64,000 nucleotides of DNA, taken from Roseomonas sp. GC11. GTDB lineage: Bacteria; Pseudomonadota; Alphaproteobacteria; Acetobacterales; Acetobacteraceae. The DNA lies in contig NZ_JANFNY010000009.1 in the NCBI RefSeq assembly GCF_024437745.1, positions 1 to 64,000 of the forward strand, written 5' to 3'. This document shows positions 59,654 through 64,000 of the stretch, piece by piece (positions within the stretch are counted from its first letter, which is position 1; every line of letters begins with the position of its first letter). A program made the position numbers and the translations under genes. The notes beneath the pieces were generated by a model. That model was not told the DNA's origin, did not search any database, and saw only the letters and a list, made by a program, of their open reading frames with translations.

Positions 59654-62600
59654 GTGTTCCCCGCAGGCGCGGGGATGAACCGACGCATTCGCGGCGCAGG
59701 TGCGCGAGCTCAACGTGTTCCCCGCAGGCGCGGGGATGAACCGCTGGTGTGGAACCACCTCAACCTTCCCGATCCGTGTTCCCCGCAGGCGCGGGGATGA
59801 ACCGGTGGCGTTGCTGCTGGCAATCGTCACCTGGCGGTGTTCCCCGCAGGCGCGGGGATGAACCGCCATGCCCCACCAGGCCGCCGCCCACCTGCACGTG
59901 TTCCCCGCAGGCGCGGGGATGAACCGCTCGCCTACGACTTCGGCTACGGGCGCGACGAGTGTTCCCCGCAGGCGCGGGGATGAACCGGTCGCACGTTTGG
60001 AACCCGGCCGGGGTTTCGAGTGTTCCCCGCAGGCGCGGGGATGAACCGGTATTGCGATCCCCGGCGGCCACGCTGCCGAAGTGTTCCCCGCAGGCGCGGG
60101 GATGAACCGCGGTCGAAATCATGGCCGGGCGCCAGGAGCCCGTGTTCCCCGCAGGCGCGGGGATGAACCGGCGATGCGGCGCTGATCCTCGACAATCTGC
60201 GGGTGTTCCCCGCAGGCGCGGGGATGAACCGACCCGCCAGAGCCGCGAAGTGCCGCTGGTCACGTGTTCCCCGCAGGCGCGGGGATGAACCGTTGATTCC
60301 CGCCGAGGCCCGTGGCGAGGCCGTAGTGTTCCCCGCAGGCGCGGGGATGAACCGCCGCTCGGTCAGATCCCCGAATGAAAGCCGCGGTGTTCCCCGCAGG
60401 CGCGGGGATGAACCGGCAGTGGCGACAACTACGGAGTCGTTTTCCCGGTGTTCCCCGCAGGCGCGGGGATGAACCGGGTGGCCCGGGCGAGTTGATGCAT
60501 CCGAGCCTGTGTTCCCCGCAGGCGCGGGGATGAACCGTCCGCGTGCGGCTGGAGGGCCTGCCGGCGGGCGTGTTCCCCGCAGGCGCGGGGATGAACCGTG
60601 GCCGAGGCCATGCTGGCCATGCGGGATGCCGTGTTCCCCGCAGGCGCGGGGATGAACCGGGCACCGTCACATCCATAACCGCGCCCCTGCCGTGTTCCCC
60701 GCAGGCGCGGGGATGAACCGCGAATTGCCCCGCGCGCTCGCCTTCCCGATATGTGTTCCCCGCAGGCGCGGGGATGAACCGGAACAGCTTCGCGGCGTAT
60801 TGCGCGGCCTCGCGTGTTCCCCGCAGGCGCGGGGATGAACCGGCGCCCTTGTCCGCTGGGGGTGTCGCCTAGTGTTCCCCGCAGGCGCGGGGATGAACCG
60901 ACTGGGTAACCCGCGACGTGCTCCCCGCGATCGTGTTCCCCGCAGGCGCGGGGATGAACCGCGCGATCCCGCTGCCACTGCGGCTCCCACCATGTGTTCC
61001 CCGCAGGCGCGGGGATGAACCGATGGTCGCAGCGATGCGCTTCGCCGCGCGCGGGTGTTCCCCGCAGGCGCGGGGATGAACCTGGGCGACTAGGACAGGC
61101 ACGGGGGCGGTTCTCCGTGTTCCCCGCAGGCGCGGGGATGAACCGCGAACCGCAGACTTGTAGCCCTGCGACGCATCGTGTTCCCCGCAGGCGCGGGGAT
61201 GAACCGCCCTCCACCGTCACGCTCTGCGCGTCGCGGAGGTGTTCCCCGCAGGCGCGGGGATGAACCGCTGGCGATCACGTCGAGGTCAGCATTCCGCCGG
61301 TGTTCCCCGCAGGCGCGGGGATGAACCGGCATTTCGTTTTGCGGCGGGAGTTGTTGCGGCGTGTTCCCCGCAGGCGCGGGGATGAACCGAACAGCCAGAG
61401 GAACGCTCGCCCGATCATGCCGTGTTCCCCGCAGGCGCGGGGATGAACCGGTGACCGGCGGCGCGTGGCTGCGCGTCACCGCGTGTTCCCCGCAGGCGCG
61501 GGGATGAACCGCCATCAGGCGCTTGCTCGATTTGGCTTTAAAAGTGTTCCCCGCAGGCGCGGGGATGAACCGCCGACAATCGACCTGGAGCCGTGGCAGA
61601 TTTTGTGTTCCCCGCAGGCGCGGGGATGAACCGTGACAGACGCCCGCAGTTTGCCCGTGTTGATGGTGTTCCCCGCAGGCGCGGGGATGAACCGTTAGGG
61701 TTGCCCGAGGCAACCCCAGTCCGAATGTGTTCCCCGCAGGCGCGGGGATGAACCGGAGTGAGCCCAGCCGGGGCTTGAGGCGCTGGGGTGTTCCCCGCAG
61801 GCGCGGGGATGAACCGCTTCGTTTTGCTTCATGCGCAGGATAGCGACAGTGTTCCCCGCAGGCGCGGGGATGAACCGAGGCCGAGCTGCTGGGCGTCGCG
61901 GCCGACCAGGTGTTCCCCGCAGGCGCGGGGATGAACCGCAAGGGGAAACTTCTCTGATGTCGCACGGCAGGTGTTCCCCGCAGGCGCGGGGATGAACCGA
62001 GGAGATCGCCCCCGGCACGGTCAGCTATCTCGTGTTCCCCGCAGGCGCGGGGATGAACCGCCGGCCTGAAATCTCGGCGGCGGTTGAGGGCAGTGTTCCC
62101 CGCAGGCGCGGGGATGAACCGGCGTTTCATTCCGTGATTTCACCGCTTGCTGCGTGTTCCCCGCAGGCGCGGGGATGAACCGATATGGCCCCGCGTGACG
62201 AGGGGCAAGACATGGTGTTCCCCGCAGGCGCGGGGATGAACCGCCCGGCCACGGATCGGCGCACGGTGGGGGAAAGTGTTCCCCGCAGGCGCGGGGATGA
62301 ACCGCAGCGTCTTTGCCTGTGCCGCCGAGGCAGACGGTGTTCCCCGCAGGCGCGGGGATGAACCGTGCCCATCTCCCGCCTCGACGAACGCGCCGCCGTG
62401 TTCCCCGCAGGCGCGGGGATGAACCGCTGGCGTGGGGCTGAGCTTTGCGCTTCTTCATGTGTTCCCCGCAGGCGCGGGGATGAACCGACGGCCCGGTGTG
62501 GAAGGTGCTGGTCGCGCTGGTGTTCCCCGCAGGCGCGGGGATGAACCGTGACACGTCCGAAACCGCCGCCCGCCTCGCCTGTGTTCCCCGCAGGCGCGGG

Positions 62601-64000
62601 GATGAACCGACCGCCGCGCGCTACGCCGAAATGATCAAGGCGTGTTCCCCGCAGGCGCGGGGATGAACCGATTGAGCAGGTATCCCCCAGCCACTTCATG
62701 CGGTGTTCCCCGCAGGCGCGGGGATGAACCGCGGAGCTCCTGCGCGAGAGCGGCCAGGGGCTCGTGTTCCCCGCAGGCGCGGGGATGAACCGTCCCCGGC
62801 GAGGCGCTTGGCGCTCATCACGGCGTGTTCCCCGCAGGCGCGGGGATGAACCGCGGAGTAACAGTCCGTTGGAAAGCGAGCAAAAGTGTTCCCCGCAGGC
62901 GCGGGGATGAACCGTCGTTCCCGCAGCGGCAGCGATGGAGAGCAGGGTGTTCCCCGCAGGCGCGGGGATGAACCGCCGACCAGCAACCGCGCCAGCGCGA
63001 GCGGCGCGTGTTCCCCGCAGGCGCGGGGATGAACCGCTCTTGCGCATCGGTGGTGGCGGTGCAGGAAAGTGTTCCCCGCAGGCGCGGGGATGAACCGGGG
63101 GACAGGAGGCGGTCGAAAGCGGGGTTGGCGTGTTCCCCGCAGGCGCGGGGATGAACCGCCCACCGCAGCATTGACATAGCTGCCGATGCGGTGTTCCCCG
63201 CAGGCGCGGGGATGAACCGGGCGTGACGTGGATCAGCGGAACCAACACCAGGTGTTCCCCGCAGGCGCGGGGATGAACCGGCGATACGTCTTGCCAGCCT
63301 TCAGCGTGAAAAGTGTTCCCCGCAGGCGCGGGGATGAACCGAGCTTTGCCGGCCTGTTCGGCCGCCCGGCCCCGTGTTCCCCGCAGGCGCGGGGATGAAC
63401 CGGCTGCGACGCTCGGCGGCGCGACCACGCAGGAGTGTTCCCCGCAGGCGCGGGGATGAACCGGACCCCAACCGCGTCCGCGTCCCGCTCACGGTGTGTT
63501 CCCCGCAGGCGCGGGGATGAACCGGCCAACGCGAGCGGATGGCGAGGGGCCGATATGTGTTCCCCGCAGGCGCGGGGATGAACCGTTGGCCGAGTGGTGG
63601 CAGGTCATCCGCAGGAAGTGTTCCCCGCAGGCGCGGGGATGAACCGCCGCGGAGAAGGCGGCGCTGCAGCAGACCGGCGTGTTCCCCGCAGGCGCGGGGA
63701 TGAACCGCTCCCGCCGAGCAATCCGCGCGGCGGCTGGGCGTGTTCCCCGCAGGCGCGGGGATGAACCGGATTGCTCGCGCGGGAGGCTCGCGATGAAATC
63801 GTGTTCCCCGCAGGCGCGGGGATGAACCGCCGATCCGGTGGCGCAGGCTGTGGAGCTGGTGGTGTTCCCCGCAGGCGCGGGGATGAACCGCGGATGCGCT
63901 GGAAGATGCGCGCAAGGCCGCGGTGTTCCCCGCAGGCGCGGGGATGAACCGCGGGTCGGCACCAGGAACACCTGCTGGTTGCCGTGTTCCCCGCAGGCGC
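59654..64000 (+). CRISPR. Type I-E CRISPR array, 71 full repeats plus one partial
   Basis: Repeat length is 29 bp, beginning GTGTTCCCCGCA and ending GGGGATGAACCG, with a 6-bp stem hairpin. Regular period is 61 bp (32-nt spacers). Exceptions: 33-nt spacers after the repeats at 60264, 61055 and 63191, a 29-nt spacer after 60814 and a 31-nt spacer after 63253. Only the repeat at 61055 differs (last base T). The repeat at 63984 runs off the window, so the array is longer. The leader-proximal (newest) end is 59654. Near-perfect repeats throughout suggest an active or recently active locus. Confidence 0.99.

Noticed and set aside
59633-63971. Many minus-strand ORFs across the array encoding repeated SSPRLRGT, RFIPAPAGNT and VHPRACGEH peptides.
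   Set aside because: They are translations of the 29-bp CRISPR repeat in three frames; the 61-bp period shifts frame at each unit and happens to avoid stops. They are not proteins.

Overview
The window looks like a chromosomal segment of a high-GC alphaproteobacterium, most likely an Acetobacteraceae (Roseomonas-like) member. This rests on strong GC bias in coding DNA, IS66/IS256 elements, paired peptide-type ABC transporters, a DUF2924 plus serine recombinase cassette, and a type I-E CRISPR system. The species is an inference; no rRNA or tRNA gene is visible to test it.

Layout. (1) 1-3852: end of an unidentified gene, then a LysR regulator divergent from a small electrophile/peroxide cluster: Ohr peroxidase, aldehyde dehydrogenase, DJ-1/PfpI-family protein. 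(2) 4155-7345: decayed IS66 (UPF0149-type passenger with frameshifts and an in-frame stop, 5'-truncated tnpC), interrupted by an apparently intact IS256-family element with perfect 30-bp ends, abutting a fragment of a second copy. (3) 7522-21756, minus strand: a long, tightly coupled catabolic operon with an MmgE/PrpD protein, two complete peptide-type ABC transporters, a maleate-isomerase-like protein and a RutA-like flavin monooxygenase. Its last gene, a cysteine hydrolase, is broken and fused in frame to a fragment of an ADP-ribosylglycohydrolase. The divergent GntR regulator (21932) is cut off at about 22513. (4) 22515-50522: a prophage remnant. Terminase, gpW-like protein, portal and one structural protein remain, with a replication/recombination module (primase-polymerase, helicase, Cas4-like nuclease, DUF669 protein, RecA-like ATPase, resolvase-like protein), three ParB-methyltransferase fusions, regulators and a serine recombinase cassette. 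No capsid, protease, tail or lysis gene was recognised. (5) 50641-64000, plus strand: a complete type I-E CRISPR-Cas locus (cas3, cas8e, cse2, cas7e, cas5e, cas6e, cas1e, cas2e) and a large array with 71 full repeats and 71 spacers in view, running off the window edge.

The main discovery candidate lies in the cas3-cas8e gap. A two-repeat mini-CRISPR (53292-53382) overlaps the 3' end of cas3: a degenerate repeat with a conserved Cas6e-type hairpin and intact 8-nt handle, a 33-nt spacer, and a second degenerate repeat. Its spacer matches a site 84 bp downstream of the end of its own spacer (53437 onward), preceded by an AAG PAM. Eighteen of the first 20 positions match, and the only two mismatches fall at positions 6 and 18, which are flipped out in type I-E Cascade R-loops. 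Pairing ends after position 20. This is the architecture expected of a CRISPR-resembling regulatory RNA that guides Cascade to repress, but not cut, the cas8e promoter region or a small gene in the gap.
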